64,000 nucleotides of DNA, from NCBI RefSeq assembly GCF_001659605.2, contig NC_035171.2, positions 3,664,325 to 3,728,324 of the forward strand, given 5' to 3'. This DNA is from Manihot esculenta. Lineage: Eukaryota > Streptophyta > Magnoliopsida > Malpighiales > Euphorbiaceae. The notes beneath the pieces were generated by a model. It saw nothing but the letters and a program-made list of their open reading frames with translations, searched no databases and was not told the DNA's origin. Below, in pieces: positions 45,264-58,800 of the stretch (positions are counted from its first letter, which is position 1; every line of letters begins with the position of its first letter). A program made the translations under genes and the position numbers.

Positions 45264-48200
45264 CTATGAATAGGAGCAAATGTTATCAAATCCCATATAC
45301 TCCTTCCTCTCAATCTTCTTTATCATGTCTGCCAAGCCAACCCCTCCTGCTCGAAATTAAATGAAAGCCTTTAAATTAGCAGCAACTCTATCAATCGTTA
45401 TTGGATTTGCTAAAATGTAAGGAAGCCATATTTGATCTATTCAATTCGTACCTAGTAATATTGCACTGACCAAGATTGTGAAGGACAAAATGAAGATGAT
45501 TATCGATGCTCTTCCTAACATATTAATCACCTTTTTTACCAAATGCTGCCCAACGAAGCCAGCTACGGTGGTCACAACAAAGAAGTAGAAAGCTGCAGAT
45601 TTAAAATTGATTAGTCATGAAACAGGCGGCGGACCCAAACTGGCCCAAATAACTTTTCAACCCACTTTCCACTTGGTCCAAAATGATTAACCAAGTTATT
45701 TAGTAGTTTCGTACTAACTACTATATTCAATTCAATTTTCTCATCATTTCTCGATGTGGGACGGATTTGCGCCGCAAATCCGCAAGCAGTGGCTGGAAGC
45801 AGCTGACCGTCACAAGTCATGTATAATTTTATACTATCCATTGATTATGCATGGAGAGACGTGTATTTAATGAAAAAATATTTTCAGTCTTGTTAGAATC
45901 ATTAGTGGTGAAGAGGTTAATTGTAATTACCATAGGGAACTGGGAAACGTTTAAGAAGGTAATATTCTACGACAGACAAGGAAGCAGAAAATGTCATTGC
46001 GAAGGTGGCTGTTGCACTTGATACCTTGAGGAAATTGAAGAGCTTGTTAATAGAAGGCAGAGAATTAACATGTCGCTTAGATTTCAGAAGGAAATGTTAA
46101 ATTTGCACCTGAGGAGGAATCCCCATCTCAAGAAAAAGTGGACCTAAAATGAATCCTCCGCCGAGACCAAGCAACCCACCAACCATACCAGCTACTAGAC
46201 CAAGGATACTATAAACAATCAACTTGTGCACTCGCCAGTTGGTTCCTGCTTCTCCTTTGGATGCAATCTTTCGACGTCCATTGTAAAGGCAAATTGCCTG
46301 GTATACGGTTACTGAAGCTGCAACTGGGATCTGAAGTTGGATAAAATTTGGAGCATACTCATACCCAGATTATAATCATCATTGCATATTGGGAGATTGG
46401 TCTATACTTCAAGATTCATAGGGAACTTACCTGAGAAAAGTCCAACAACCAGTATGGCAGGGAACATATTCTCGAGTAATTCTGCAGAAGACATGATAAT
46501 TTTTTTTTAATTTCAAATTATGTGTCAGGATGAATGCATATATCCAAGTGCATGGAATAATTTTTCGGCTCAAGAAGTACTTGAAAGTAAAGGAAAAAGT
46601 TTCTATAAAATGAGAATAATCACAAAACAGTAGTGAAACCTTGGCAATCTGCAAAGCAAGGATCATCAACCACACAGCGAAGAGAAGTCCAAGTGCTTTC
46701 CAGTACACATTTTCCAATACAGATACCTGACGACAATATTGAATTCTTTAGTACAGTCCATTTGGCAGGAAGGAATAAAGGATGGATGAATATATGAATT
46801 GACACCTAAACTTTAGTAGAAAAATCTGTTCATACCCTCAACTTCTATATGGTTTTTACTTTTAGAATCAATAGAACCTCAAGCTAAATAAGTTTTCAAT
46901 TTATTATTATTTACAAGCAGACACAATAAACATTCTGACATCATTTATTTTTTGAATTTTTAACTCATTTTCTATCTTTCTTGTCACAATTTTCTTGCTC
47001 TAAAATAACATTTCTTGCTCATAATATTGTTAATAGATCATTATGTGAATACTTTTCTAGTGGTTTTGACTTGCATTTACGTGTATCTATTTATATAAGT
47101 CATTAAATAAATAAATTTGTGTTTAAAAAATATAAAAAAATAGAAAGTGGGGTGTTATTAATTGATTGAAATAACTTGTGATTGAAAATTATTTTTGCAT
47201 ACAAACACAACCAAGTCTTACAAAATAGCGTGTCAAAAGTCTTAGAACTATTCTTACCTTTGCCTTCTTAGGAACCTTGGGAACCTTGGGAACCTTGGCT
47301 TCTGTTGGAGTACTATTGCTTAAGGTTTCAGGTGGCGGCTTGGGAACCAACACTTCACCATTTTCACCTGATCATAAAGTGAGGATATTTTCAAATGCTA
47401 GAATATTTATATTTCTTTACTTAGATTTGAGTGAAAGAGAATCACAAGCCAACGCACCATTTGATTCGAGGCATCTGGCAGCCTCCTGAAAACTCAGCAA
47501 CAAGTGGGAAAATTAACACAAAGAAACAACAAAGTAGAATCAAAACATAAGTTAGAGGAGCCATGGATATATAATCCCAGAAAATTTTAGACCACCTTTT
47601 TCGTTAAGGTTTCTTTCTTCCAGGTCTCGATACCCTTTAAGAGTGCCTTGGTTGACATAACTGCAAACACCACATTCAAGTATTTCACAAAAGGAACATT
47701 CATAAATTTATTGCAATTCTCAGTAAAAAAGACAGAAGAAGGAGATAGTTCATACAAAGGAATAAAATGATTAGCAGAATTGTAATAATCCAATCTGGAA
47801 AAATCACGTTGAAAGCAACTCCAATGCCAACCCCTAACACCAACATCGGCTGAAACAAAAGAGCAAGTTCATAGTCAATCACAGGCATCTCAATCGTAGG
47901 ATGCCTTTGGTCCAAATTGTAGTATACTGTTGCAGCTGCTGCTCCTGTAATCATACCTGATCAAACAAGCAGCAGAGCCCCACAAATCAAATAGCATATA
48001 GGAAATCAAATATTAAGGTAATTTTTTTGTTTCTCTTACATTTTGATATGGCTACTGATGATTTTGCATCAAACCCAATAATCAAAGTGAGCATTGGAAC
48101 AAAAATGCCACCCCCACCAACACCTCCTGCACTTCCAAATGCTGCTCCAAGGAATCCAACTATTGTTCCCACCACAATCTTCCAGCCAAATTTCATTTTC

Positions 48201-48547
48201 TATCAAACAACTTTCACAAGTTATGATTTTCCTGCTTTTTCTAAACAACCAAGCAGAACATGTTCAAGCAATCAATACAGAATCAGAAACCTATGGCAAT
48301 GTGAAATTGGACTTACTGGCCAAACTTGTATATAATCTGAATGATTTTTGTTTCCATGATGAAGCTGGGCAGGATGTGGAATTGAGGTCATGTTATGATA
48401 TTGAGCCTCATTGTGAGTTGAAGCTTCTTGTTTCAACCTTGATTCTGCTGCAATTACCATTGAAGCTATAACAACTAAACCAACCAAAATGTTTCCTCTC
48501 AATCTCAAACCGCAATACTTTGATTTGTATCCACTCCTATCCATCAT
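45264..48547 (-). CDS. Sulfite exporter TauE/SafE family membrane protein, copy 2
   Basis: Paralogue of the gene at 32971-36575 with the same 12-exon structure and phases: 48547-48317, 48199-48040, 47956-47756, 47660-47593, 47485-47458, 47367-47258, 46726-46640, 46481-46431, 46330-46109, 46024-45931, 45592-45452, 45346-45264. In frame, 491 residues, stop TAG. The two glycine motifs are [20 protein letters not shown] and [20 protein letters not shown] (about 363-382). About 80% identity to copy 1 over exon 3 by eye. The central linker differs: it carries a VPK triplicate ([12 protein letters not shown]). The start has two adjacent Met codons ([10 protein letters not shown]). Intron 10 is enlarged by foreign sequence (see 45600-45925). 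Looks functional; the transported substrate is unknown. Confidence 0.94.
45600..45925. other. Insertion in intron 10 of TauE/SafE copy 2
   Basis: About 300 bp that the copy 1 intron (90 bp) lacks. It contains CTCGATGTGGGACGG and a GCAAATCCGCAAGCAGTGG stretch. The minus-strand peptide QLLPATACG is also encoded by chance or descent at about 55110, so this may be a short dispersed repeat. No clear ends. Confidence 0.45.
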
Positions 48548-49934
48548 ATCCCTTTTTCCCCACAGAGGTCAAAATTGCAAAATTTTCTCAAATTTTAGCT
48601 TCAAACCCAATGCTAAAAAACCAAGAGGAAAAACACTAAGAACTCTTTTAACATGAAGCTTGCTGAGCCAACTCTGTCAACATGCATTACATTTAAAAAC
48701 ATTGTTGATAAAAATAAGTAATGCTAATAATAATAATATAATTTCGAATCAACTTTGCACGCATTTGACAACTAAGATTCGTCCTCTGAGATTTGATCTC
48801 AATGTCTTCCAACTTTAAAGCATTCATGTCTGTTGAATTTATCCTGCAAGTGCATTTTGTTTTTCGCGGAATCTCTTGAAATCGAGAAAATTTTTAATTA
48901 TTGTTCAAGGTTGATCTAAATGGAACCACCATGATTGTATATGTGCAATGGTTATATTGTAAAATTTCTTCTTGAAATCAAATGAAAGTGATTTTTTTTT
49001 TTTTTTTTTGATCTTGAAAGATACCATTTTCTCTTTGTGATAGTATCACGTACCATTTTTCCACAGCATGCCAGTAAGTACATCTAATCAAAGGCAGACT
49101 ATCTACGCTTAAACTATAACATTACGAGAAATTAGAATACGTCAAGATTATAATCACTGTGAATAAACCTAAAATTGTATATGAGTTTAAACTCCAATTC
49201 AACTTCAACTTGCTTCTTTCACAGGTGAAAGAAACATCATACCAACCTTGTCTTAGAGTTGAAACAGTCTCTCTCTCTCTATATATATGGGTAGATTTGT
49301 ATTATTTTGACTGATAAATTATCACGTTGATTAGGGAAAAAGATGGAAAAAGACATAAGTACACAGAACCTTGAAGAAGTAAACCATGGAAGAAATTTGT
49401 CTGAGATAGATTTTTCTTTACTTTTTAGTTCTATTTAACTAGCAAAATCTGAAACTAAACTTGCTGGCCTCAATCGACAGAATACATAAAAAGAAAACGA
49501 GAGAAAAAAAGATTAGTCAAGTGAAATTTACTGCCTGATATCTCCCAATGCCGGCTGCTATTTTGAACCAAATACAAGCTTGGTTAAATAGAAATTTGAA
49601 GACAAATGTCTTCTAGATTGGCTTTCTATACATGTACATATATATTTATCACTTCATTTAAGAAAAAATTAATAAGCTATTGTAACTTGCATTAAACCAT
49701 TTGACTGAACATTTCAAAATAAACCCTTGGACAACTCGGACACAACATGAAGATGCAATCGAATATTTAAGACACATTCAACTCTTGCTCAATCCAGACA
49801 TGCTATTTCTTGGATGATACCAATTGCAGATACTGATAATCCTACAGGGGATTCTTGTGATAGTACAGAGAAGATGGTATTAAAGCCACAGAAGAAGAGG
49901 CAATGTCAAAGATTCTTGTATAAAGACAACAGAG
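48548..49934. other. TauE/SafE copy 2 upstream region and intergenic DNA
   Basis: No gene seen. Poly-T at about 48991-49009 and a CT/AT dinucleotide run at about 49269-49288. Confidence 0.5.
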
Positions 49935-50295
49935 CTAGATCATGAGTGCTATGCCAATCCCACCTGTTTGTAATGAAAAAGAAAGTTTTCAACAATGAGA
50001 ATTATAACGCCAGATTTTTATGAGAATCTGTAACATTTTGGAGGCATTAATGGATACCTAGTAACAGAGCACTTGCAATGATCATGGAGGCCAGAATGCA
50101 GATTAATGTACTCATCAACTTTCTTTCCACATGTAGTCCTACAAAGACAGCAATTATGGCCACAACAGAAAAGCAGTAGAGAGATGTTTAAAATTGGAAG
50201 ACTATTAACAATTTGGACCATGATTGCATTAAGTTACCATAAGGAATTGGAATTTGCTTTAGAAGATAATAGACGTCGAAGCTATCATACTGAAG
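49935..50295 (-). pseudogene. Third TauE/SafE copy, remnant of last three exons
   Basis: Minus strand. The exon 10 remnant (about 50290-50238) reads YYLLKQIPIPY before a GT donor, equivalent to [11 protein letters not shown] in the other copies. The exon 11 remnant ends at 50058 and reads VVAIIAVFVGLHVERKL and ASMIIASALLLG; its acceptor AG is not visible (CTACTG where GCAG is expected). Exon 12 (49963-49935) reads GGIGIALMI and then TAG, so the usual YMGFENIC tail is lost. Nothing of exons 1-9 is found upstream. It is more diverged than the two intact copies are from each other. Confidence 0.75.
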
Positions 50296-50931
50296 CTACA
50301 ACAAGAAAATTGCTCAAAATTGTAATTGGTACTTCACTTCTGACTCAATTAAGTTGAATTCTTGCAAAATTTTAGATTTTGAATGGAGGATAAGGATCGG
50401 GATTGAGTGGGAAATTTCATCCTTGGCAGAAGCTTCTCAAGCAAGATTATACATCAGATGGCAACATCAAGTAAAAGAAGAGATACAGACACCAAAATTT
50501 GTCCTTAATGTACTTTCCACACCAAATCATTCTTTGCTCTTGTTATGTAAATATTTTTCCTTCTATAAACATATTCAGGCAACAAATCCAAATTTTCTCT
50601 GGAAATTGAATTGTCAATATCCACTAAATTATTAAAATTTTATCATTTGGCCTTTATTTATTTTTCTGAGTTGGGCCATACCCAGTGATAAAACCCAACC
50701 AGAACTCGAAAAACGGGTCGGATTGTAACCACGTGCAGTCGTCGCCTACCTCCAGACAAACAAAAAGTCAAAAACAAGCAACCAAATCAAACCTGGCCGA
50801 AAGAATTCTCCAACACACAGAGTCTGACCTTTCAACATGATGACTAACCCCAGAATTCATTTTTCAAAGTGAACTTCTTTCTAAAATTAGCTTCATAGGA
50901 AGACACACAAGACCAAGAAATTTCTTCAAGG
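50296..50931. other. Intergenic, upstream of the DUF716 gene
   Basis: No gene supported; the frames at 50106-50357 and 50354-50635 have no family resemblance. CCACGTGC at about 50730 holds a CACGTG core, 200 bp before the next start codon. Confidence 0.45.
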
Positions 50932-51930
50932 ATGGGGCTTTTCTCTCTGATTATAACGGGTGCTGGTTTTTTCTTGATTGGTACATGGGAATCTCTCACC
51001 TCCTCTACAGATTTGCACCTTTTCTCGAACCCAAATCCAACTTTATCTTCTTCTATTGATCAGATATCAAAATCTACGACCCAAAAGAACACAAACTCAA
51101 AAGATCAATCTTCCTCTTTAATTTGCATCGTAATCACTGTCTTCTCTTGTTTATTTATTATTGATTCTCTAATCTCACTTTCCAATGCCATTAACTCTCA
51201 AGATGGAATTGGCTTCGCCCTCCAGTTGCAAGGTCTTGCTGTTGCTGCACTCTTTTCCTTGTACTCTATTTTGGGTCTGGTATCGAATTTATCAGGTTCT
51301 GTTCGTTTCTCTTCATCTCTTCTTGATTTGATCCTTCTGTTCGCTTTTGCGGAAGAGTTCTTGTTGTATTACCTGCAAAGGAAGGACACAAGTGGGATTG
51401 AGAACAGGTACTTTGATCTTATGCTTGTCCCAATAACGATTTGTGTCGTCTCTACGATTCTGGAGTTAAAGTCTTCCTCGAAATCGAATAATTATGCAAG
51501 AATGGCCCGTGGGGTGGGGTTGATTTTGCAAGGCATGTGGTTTGTGCAAATGGGTATCTCTTTTTACACTAACATGATTGTTCATGGTTGCTCTTTGCAT
51601 GAAAAGAGCAGAGGGGATTACACTATAAAATGTAAAGGGCACTCCGAGTATCATAGGGCCAGAGGGATAGCTACACTTCAGTTCAATTGCCATCTTGCCT
51701 TACTTGTGGTTTTAGTGACGAGTGTGTACTCCATTGTGGCTAAAAAGAATGGGGATCATATTAATTTTGTGCAGTATAAGCCTCTTGGGGCAGAGATGCA
51801 GCAGCTGGAGAACAATGGACACTTCACTTTGGATTCAGATGAGGATGAGATTAGAGAAGAAGAGAATGTTGCTAAGGAGAAGTTAGCTACAGTGGAAATG
51901 GGTGTTAATGGTTATAGTTCTCACGAGTGA
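50932..51930 (+). CDS. DUF716 / TMEM45-like membrane protein
   Basis: Plant member of the DUF716 (TMEM45) family of multi-span membrane proteins; the molecular function is not known. Single exon of 332 residues, ATG at 50932 preceded by CAAGG, stop TGA. The N-terminal MGLFSLIITGAGFFLIGTWE is hydrophobic. A Ser/Asn-rich loop follows (about 30-62), then several membrane segments (SLICIVITVFSCLFII, LAVAALFSLYSILGL, LDLILLFAFAEEFLLYYL, FDLMLVPITICVVSTI, GVGLILQGMWFVQMGISF, HLALLVVLVTSVYSIV). Family-typical features are the EEFLLYYL segment, QGMWF.Q.G and the C....H.E.HR loop (CKGHSEYHRARG). The acidic, charged C-terminal tail (about 285-332) is probably cytosolic. Looks intact. Confidence 0.9.
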   Translation: MGLFSLIITGAGFFLIGTWESLTSSTDLHLFSNPNPTLSSSIDQISKSTTQKNTNSKDQSSSLICIVITVFSCLFIIDSLISLSNAINSQDGIGFALQLQGLAVAALFSLYSILGLVSNLSGSVRFSSSLLDLILLFAFAEEFLLYYLQRKDTSGIENRYFDLMLVPITICVVSTILELKSSSKSNNYARMARGVGLILQGMWFVQMGISFYTNMIVHGCSLHEKSRGDYTIKCKGHSEYHRARGIATLQFNCHLALLVVLVTSVYSIVAKKNGDHINFVQYKPLGAEMQQLENNGHFTLDSDEDEIREEENVAKEKLATVEMGVNGYSSHE

Positions 51931-54900
51931 GTTAATTTTAGAGGTTATTTTTATGCAGTGTATTCTTTTATTAGTGCAGAGGAAGCAGTTTCACGTTGTA
52001 TAAATGAAATGTAATAGTCCTCTTTACTGGTTTTGGGATCTGAATTTTGTTTCTTGTTTTATGAGGTGATTTAGCGATTCTTAATTTCTTTTACTGGAAT
52101 TTAGTTTTGGGCATTGTTTTTCATCTCTTGTAATTGATGTTTAAGTTCGAAATTGATATGGAACGGTGTTTAATTGATTCAGTGTTTCAAAATTGCTATA
52201 GTTTCCCATTAATGTACGAAAATTTCATGAGTCACATTCAGTGTTTAGTTATTAGGACTGGTTTACATTTAAACTAGTTCAGGCAATGGTTAAGATCTTG
52301 GTAATAATGGTTCTGGCAATTCTGTAGAGAACTGACAGTACTTGATCTTGGCAACGTGGGAGAAATTCATTGCATGAAAGATATCTTCTGAGGGATTTGA
52401 GGCTGTTTTTCAATTAATGGAAGCATGACTTCTGGAGAGCACGGTGTGGTGAAGGGGCTTCTCAGCATGAGCATCTTGCTTCGTGGAAAAAAATTGTCTT
52501 GGGCTATTAACTGAAGCATAACCATATCAGAATGCACTTACCTTGCGTATGAACTTTCTTCAGGATGAGTTGCCTCTTGCAGAAGTGTGCAATATGTCCA
52601 GGTAAACACTTCATTACTATTGTTACGGTTTCAGATGAATTGATACATATTCTGAAGTTAGCAAGATTAGGAGCTCAAATTTTTGCTAGGTTGTTATGCC
52701 TAATACATTGGCTTTCTTGTATTATTCTTTAGGTAAGAATGGGTGTACTGGGTTTGTAAGGGTACCATGAACAGGCTAGAGTGTTTTAATAAAGCAACTC
52801 CTTTGCATAAAGACTGTGGATCACCTTACTGGCCTAACACTACAACCACTTTCTTCGTTCTCTGCCTTTGCTAGTTAATTTTAGTTTGTTTTGAGATATG
52901 AAGTAGAATAGATATCCTATTTGGACCATGTTATTACTAGCTTCATTGTCTAAGCGTGAGTTCTATATGTGGATAATTGTCAGTTCAATCAGTGTAAACC
53001 CTGGAGGATGAGAAACTTGTTTAGAACATGGGATTAATATAATTTTTTTAGCAAGACAATAAGGAAAATGTTTTAATGTCACTGGTTGCTGTCTCACCAA
53101 CTCAATGAAGTAAGGGCATCATGGTTAAACTGTTCAGCTATGCTTAAAAATTTAGCTGATCTCATCAGTACAAGAGTCAGTTGGATGCTAAGAGTTAGAA
53201 GATAGATCAAGTACATTTGAGCTTAAGGTAGGAGGCTCAAGCTTAGTTGAAAATAAAGTTTAACAGCCTTAATTAGCTTCGATTCGCTTAGCTCAAGTTT
53301 TAATTAGGTCAGGTCAACATCTTTCCCCATTGTGATAGTTTATTTATGGATGGGTTTATATTAAAAAATCATTATGTGTTTAAACATTTGTTCTTGACTA
53401 TCATAAGTATTCCTGAAGGGACATCTGTTGATTTGTGTTGGCCATTTGTTTAGCCTGTTATGTTGTCTATCTAGGCAACAGTTTGGAGGTTGATGTTATG
53501 TCATGACTGCCTGTTTTATTTGTTACAATTTTTCCAGTTCTTTTTGAAATGTTAAATTTCGAGAATACCATTGTTATCTGAATGAATCTCTCAGTGCATG
53601 ATTCTTCAACCACCATCTTTGTGGGGTCAGGCTATGTTGCTTTGTTTCATTTGATTATGTTCCAAAACTCTACGTTGCATACTTGTATGAAATCCTGGCT
53701 AGATTAAAAAGTTGGCTAATGTTCTATTCAGTTACTTGGTAGTTGGTAGCCACAATTGTCTTAGCAGCATTCCTGAAAGGAATATTTACCAGATAATTCT
53801 TTGTGGTTTATATGAACTTGCAAAAGTTTTGCTACTAGCTAATGCATTATAAAAGCTTGTTCTCTGCCTGTTTAAATTGGTAGTTGGTAGCCACAATTTT
53901 CTTAGCTCCGTTTTATTCTTTTTTCACACTCTTTCTTGTGTTTGACCTGCACAACCCTGAAATGAATAATAACCTTCAGTAAAATCATTTGCGACTGTAG
54001 GAAGCAACTGCACTGCAAACTATCCAAACATCAGAGGAAGACTTAGATTTATGCTGTTGATATCAACTCGGTTAGTAATTCTGCAGTGGCCTACAGCCTT
54101 TACCTTAATGTTATGAGTAGATGCATGCTTATTAGGAGCAGCTCTGAATTTTGAGTAGGAGCATGAACCAACTGAATTGACCTAAGTAGGGCTTTGGAGT
54201 GCTGCTCAGATTTGGTTCGTCAATTTTTTTTTAAAAAAAAAAAATCAAGTGAACTTAGAGGTTATTTATTTAAAATTTGAGCAGAATAAAATATCATTGA
54301 ACCAAGTTTTTAATAGCTATGAGCAATTCGATTTATTTATACTCGTAATAAGTTTTAATTATTTATGATCCTAATAAGCTTTAGGTTGAAACTAATATAT
54401 TTTAAGATTAATAATTTTGATTAAACAAATATATATGAGTTGATTAATGAACATATAAAGAAATGAATTTTAATCCTTAACAAGTTGATTATTTACAAGT
54501 TTAAATTTAATTCATTAATTAAATAAATATATTCATGAATCAGTTCATGAACGTTAATGAGCTAATTTTAAAATTAATCAAGTCAACTATAATTTTATTA
54601 AGTCTATTCGCAATTGGTTCATTAACAGTTTAATTTATTTAGATTTTCTGCTGGTTGCATTAAAAAATGTGGTTGGATGGGCTCTTTGATAGATAACTCT
54701 CTTTAAATATGCATGCACCTGTTGCAGAATTGTCACCTCTGAGATGAGAATCCAATATGATTAGCCCTTTCCACCTGTGTAAATTATCCAGGTGGTGGTC
54801 TAATTCTTTTCCAATTTATTATGAAGAATTAAACCCTGAGCTGAAATTGATTAGAACAAATTTAAAGATTATTTGATCTCATATATCCTAATTCAATTAA

Positions 54901-55893
54901 GGATTCCGAAATGTTTGTCCTTGTCCCTCAAGTGCCACCTTTTACTTGCAGCATGCTTATTTATGGTCTAGCATACGGATACGGGTGAGAACGTCTGTTT
55001 GGGATTTTATGAATCAAAACAAAATCATAAAAATTGGTTCTCACGTTACTCAAAATCCAAACCTACAGAAGTTGAAAAGTTTCCAAATCAACCAACTTGA
55101 TAGGGAATTGCGTCCGCATGCAGTTGCGGGCAGGAGTTGTCTGCTTAGAGAAACCGAAACCAAATTGAAAAGGCTGGAGAAATGAATAGGGACTTTGATT
55201 TTTAACAAGGGCCTAACACAATACCCAATATATAAAATTTCTCTTTTCATTTAGCGATATCAACTGGTAAATGAGAGGAAAATGAGAAATAAATTTAGGA
55301 ATGAAAATTCATCAACTTCAATTGAAGTAGGCAACAGAGGCACTTACCTGTAAGATCCCTGCTCCAACAGTATTGGTCTATGGCCAGAATTTGCCGTGGC
55401 GTTGGTGGTCTTGTTTTTCCAGTCGAAACAAATGGAAAGGCAAAAACGTGGAAGATGGAAATCTGGTTCAATTTATCATCTTGATCGTATCTAATCCAAC
55501 TCTATATATTCTGGCGAATACACAAACAATGAGAGGCTCAAAACAAGATAAATAGGATAAGGTTGTCTCATCTACAATAATGGCCTAACTAAATACAAAA
55601 AATAGAACCCATCTCATGCATCCCAGCTCTATTTTCACTACATTCAGTACAGCGATCAAGTCTCTAACATACGCTCCCAGTACTGGATCAAGTGGAAATG
55701 ATGGATACTTATAGGTTTGGTCACTTAAATTCTCAGACGAATATTTCATGATGTTAAAATTTTGTAGATCTCATTTAACAAGCTGATTCTCTGGTCACTT
55801 AAACGACCTGCCGCCAGAATCTGATACCCATTTTTGTGCAGGTTCTACACCTGAAATTGAAGAACTGGCAACAATGTAATAACTAATAAACTG
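51931..55893. other. Long intergenic region
   Basis: 51931-52200 should be the DUF716 3' UTR. No credible gene follows on either strand. 54200-54640 contains strings such as GAGCAATTCGATTTATTT and TTCATGAACGTTAATGAGC that look like a degraded relative of the hAT-type element at 8288. 54946-55250 has small frames without family support. Confidence 0.5.
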
Positions 55894-58800
55894 TCAAGAA
55901 CTTTCATGGGAATGTTTGGTGATTGTCTCCTTTCTCATTGCTTCCATCTCTTGTGTAGTTTGTTGGCCTTCAGTGCTACTGCTAGATGGTTGTGGACCAT
56001 ACTCACTGGTGACTCCACTGTACTCGCTGCTACCATGTTCTTGGCTTTCTAGCGCCATCTTCCTGAATTTCTTCAAGTCTTCCTTGTATTGGCTAGAACT
56101 ATAGTCTGAGCTTCCATAAGAACCATATACCGTGCTGTGCCCAGGTAGGATTCCATCGCTTAAATCATCTAGGGACATTTTTCCTTCCAGAGCTGGAACA
56201 ATCTGAATGATACAGAAATGGTAGAAACGGTTAGGTGCCAGTATACAGTTTAATAATCAACTCTGATACTAGTGAAAGTCAAGTTGCACCAATTTTATAT
56301 TTTTATTACGGGAATGGTGATGGATCAAGTCTAGAAATGGATTTGAAATGCTTTGATAAACAAGGCCTTTGAAGGAAAAGCAATCAATTAGTTCTCAGGT
56401 GTGACTCAGTGACTAGTTTTCAGATGGGAGTGTTCCATCCTCGAGGAAAAGACAAAGACCAGTCAATCTGTAAACTAGTAATAAAGCAAAGTGTAATCGA
56501 CACCTAAAACAGGATATTTAGCACCTAGGGGATCACCTGGCTCATTCGTGGTCGGAGACGTGCTGAATGACGTATACAGGCTGCAGCACATGAAATCATT
56601 CGAGTCATTTCACTGGAATCATAGTCCCCCTGTAATTTTGGATCAACAAGAGCATCATAGATGCCTTCTTCCAAAGCTTGTTTGAGCAAAGGCCTTGCCT
56701 GAATCATGCATAAAATAATTGTTATTTTTCCATGGTAATCAAGCTTTGATTTTTACCACCATCATCATTATTATTATTTGCTCTCAATGTGCACATTCTG
56801 GACCTGATAATTTAGCTTTATAGTGCTTCTTTAAGAACTAAACAAAAACAATTATATAAAAACCAGAAGCAACTAGCAAGGGCTTGAAAATACATCTATC
56901 CTACAAATATCCTTCATCATTTGCACTTAGTTACCACCCTTGCTAGTATAGACCATCATTACCCTGTTCACAAGTGTTCCCACATTTGCCTAGCATATTG
57001 TTATCAGAAAACTTATAGGTAAAAAAATCAGTAAAACATATGAATCGGCAAAGCTATTGACAATTTTGTTAGTTAAAAAGCTGAGCTGTCTCCTAGTTGT
57101 AAGATTTCCACAACCACAGTTCTTACTTGAGGATGCAATGGCTTGTTAGATTATACTGAATTACAAAATACTACTATAGACTAGTGTTATGGAATGAGTA
57201 CATACCCAATCAACTATACTATCATCAAGGAAGGATTGAGTACGATCAACAGGTCGATGCCCTGTAATCAACTCAAGCAGCACAACACCAAAGGAAAAGA
57301 CATCTGATTTCTCAGTGAGCTTACCAGAAGAGGCATACTCTGGAGCCATATAACTGCAGTTGGAAAAGTTGCAAATGAAGAAATGCTTCTAAATTTTCAC
57401 CATGATAACAGAAAAATAATTATCAGCAAGATGTAAAAAAAATGTTATCATACCCAAAAGTGCCCATCACTCGAGTGGAGACATGAGTATCAGTGTCCAA
57501 AGAATGCTTGGCAAGTCCAAAATCAGCAACCTAACAAAAAAGATGCATGTTGATTTATTACATTGTATAATTTAATATCAAGGAGAACCAAAATGAACAA
57601 AGTTAAACAATATAGTTTGAGATAGCAACCTGAAATGAGTCCACATTTTTCACAATATTTCCAAGGATATAGTTCAGCACTCAAAATTTTTTTCCACCAC
57701 CACGACCTTTTTCTTTGTCAATTTAACTGACTCCAACATTAAGGATGAAATCACATCCTCATACATTTCCATAAGAAAGATATATGGCACATAGGATTTA
57801 GAGAAAAATGGACAACATGACTTCTTGTCAAGAAGGGAGGAAATGGAGGCTAATTAGATAATCTTCAATAATATACAAAATAAAACTTCAAAGCATTTTT
57901 GCATATTGAAGAGAAAACAAAATATACTGAAATGCTGAAAGATTATAAAAGTCATACAAAGAAATGTTTTCTGTTTGCTTTATACCTTTGGTTCAAAGTT
58001 ATCATCAAGAAGAATATTTGCTGCCTTGATATCTCGGTGTATGATCTTAGGCTGACCTGAAGATATATATACCATGAAATATGAGTGATGCTCAGATGTC
58101 AATAACTGAAACCCAAAAACTGCACAAGTCTTGGTCACTAAACATGGCATGCTAAGAATACTCACAGTCCTCATGCAAGTAAGCCAATCCTTTTGCTGAG
58201 CCTACAGCAACTTTCATTCTAGTTGACCAGTTCATTGTTGGTCCCTCCTTTCCTGTGAGGTCATTCATATTTAGTAAGACAATAATATCATAACTACAAC
58301 TGCACACATAATTATACATTTGCAATACAAGTTGTGGACCCTTACATTCTCTTATACTCTATGCTTTGACCTTGCAATGATGACCTAGGTCAGCAGACCC
58401 CTAGGCTCTCCTACTAAAGCCACTTAACCCATGAGGTGACTCCAGCATATGATAATTATCAATTATGCTACTTGCTCTGTCCTCTCCTTCCCTCCTCTTC
58501 CCCTCTCTCTATCTAAAGTATGGTACGCCAATTTAATGCTTCACTAACAAATATCTACTTACTAAAAAATTGAGCAAATTATTATAATCAGATGTTGCTG
58601 AAGCAATCATTCATTTGATAATAAACTTGTCCTTATTCATGCCTCTGGACTCTCCATGTAACATGTAAGAGATGTGATAACAAAAAGCACTCACCATGTA
58701 GATGGAATTCCAAGGTGTTGTTAGGGACAAATTCATATACAAGCATTCTCTGGGCTCCAGTAATGCAGTAACCAATCAATGAAACGAGATGTCTGTGATG

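Noticed and set aside
55050..55250. Minus-strand frame with QLLPATACG
   Set aside because: Short, without family match; the shared peptide with 45780 is better explained by a dispersed DNA repeat.
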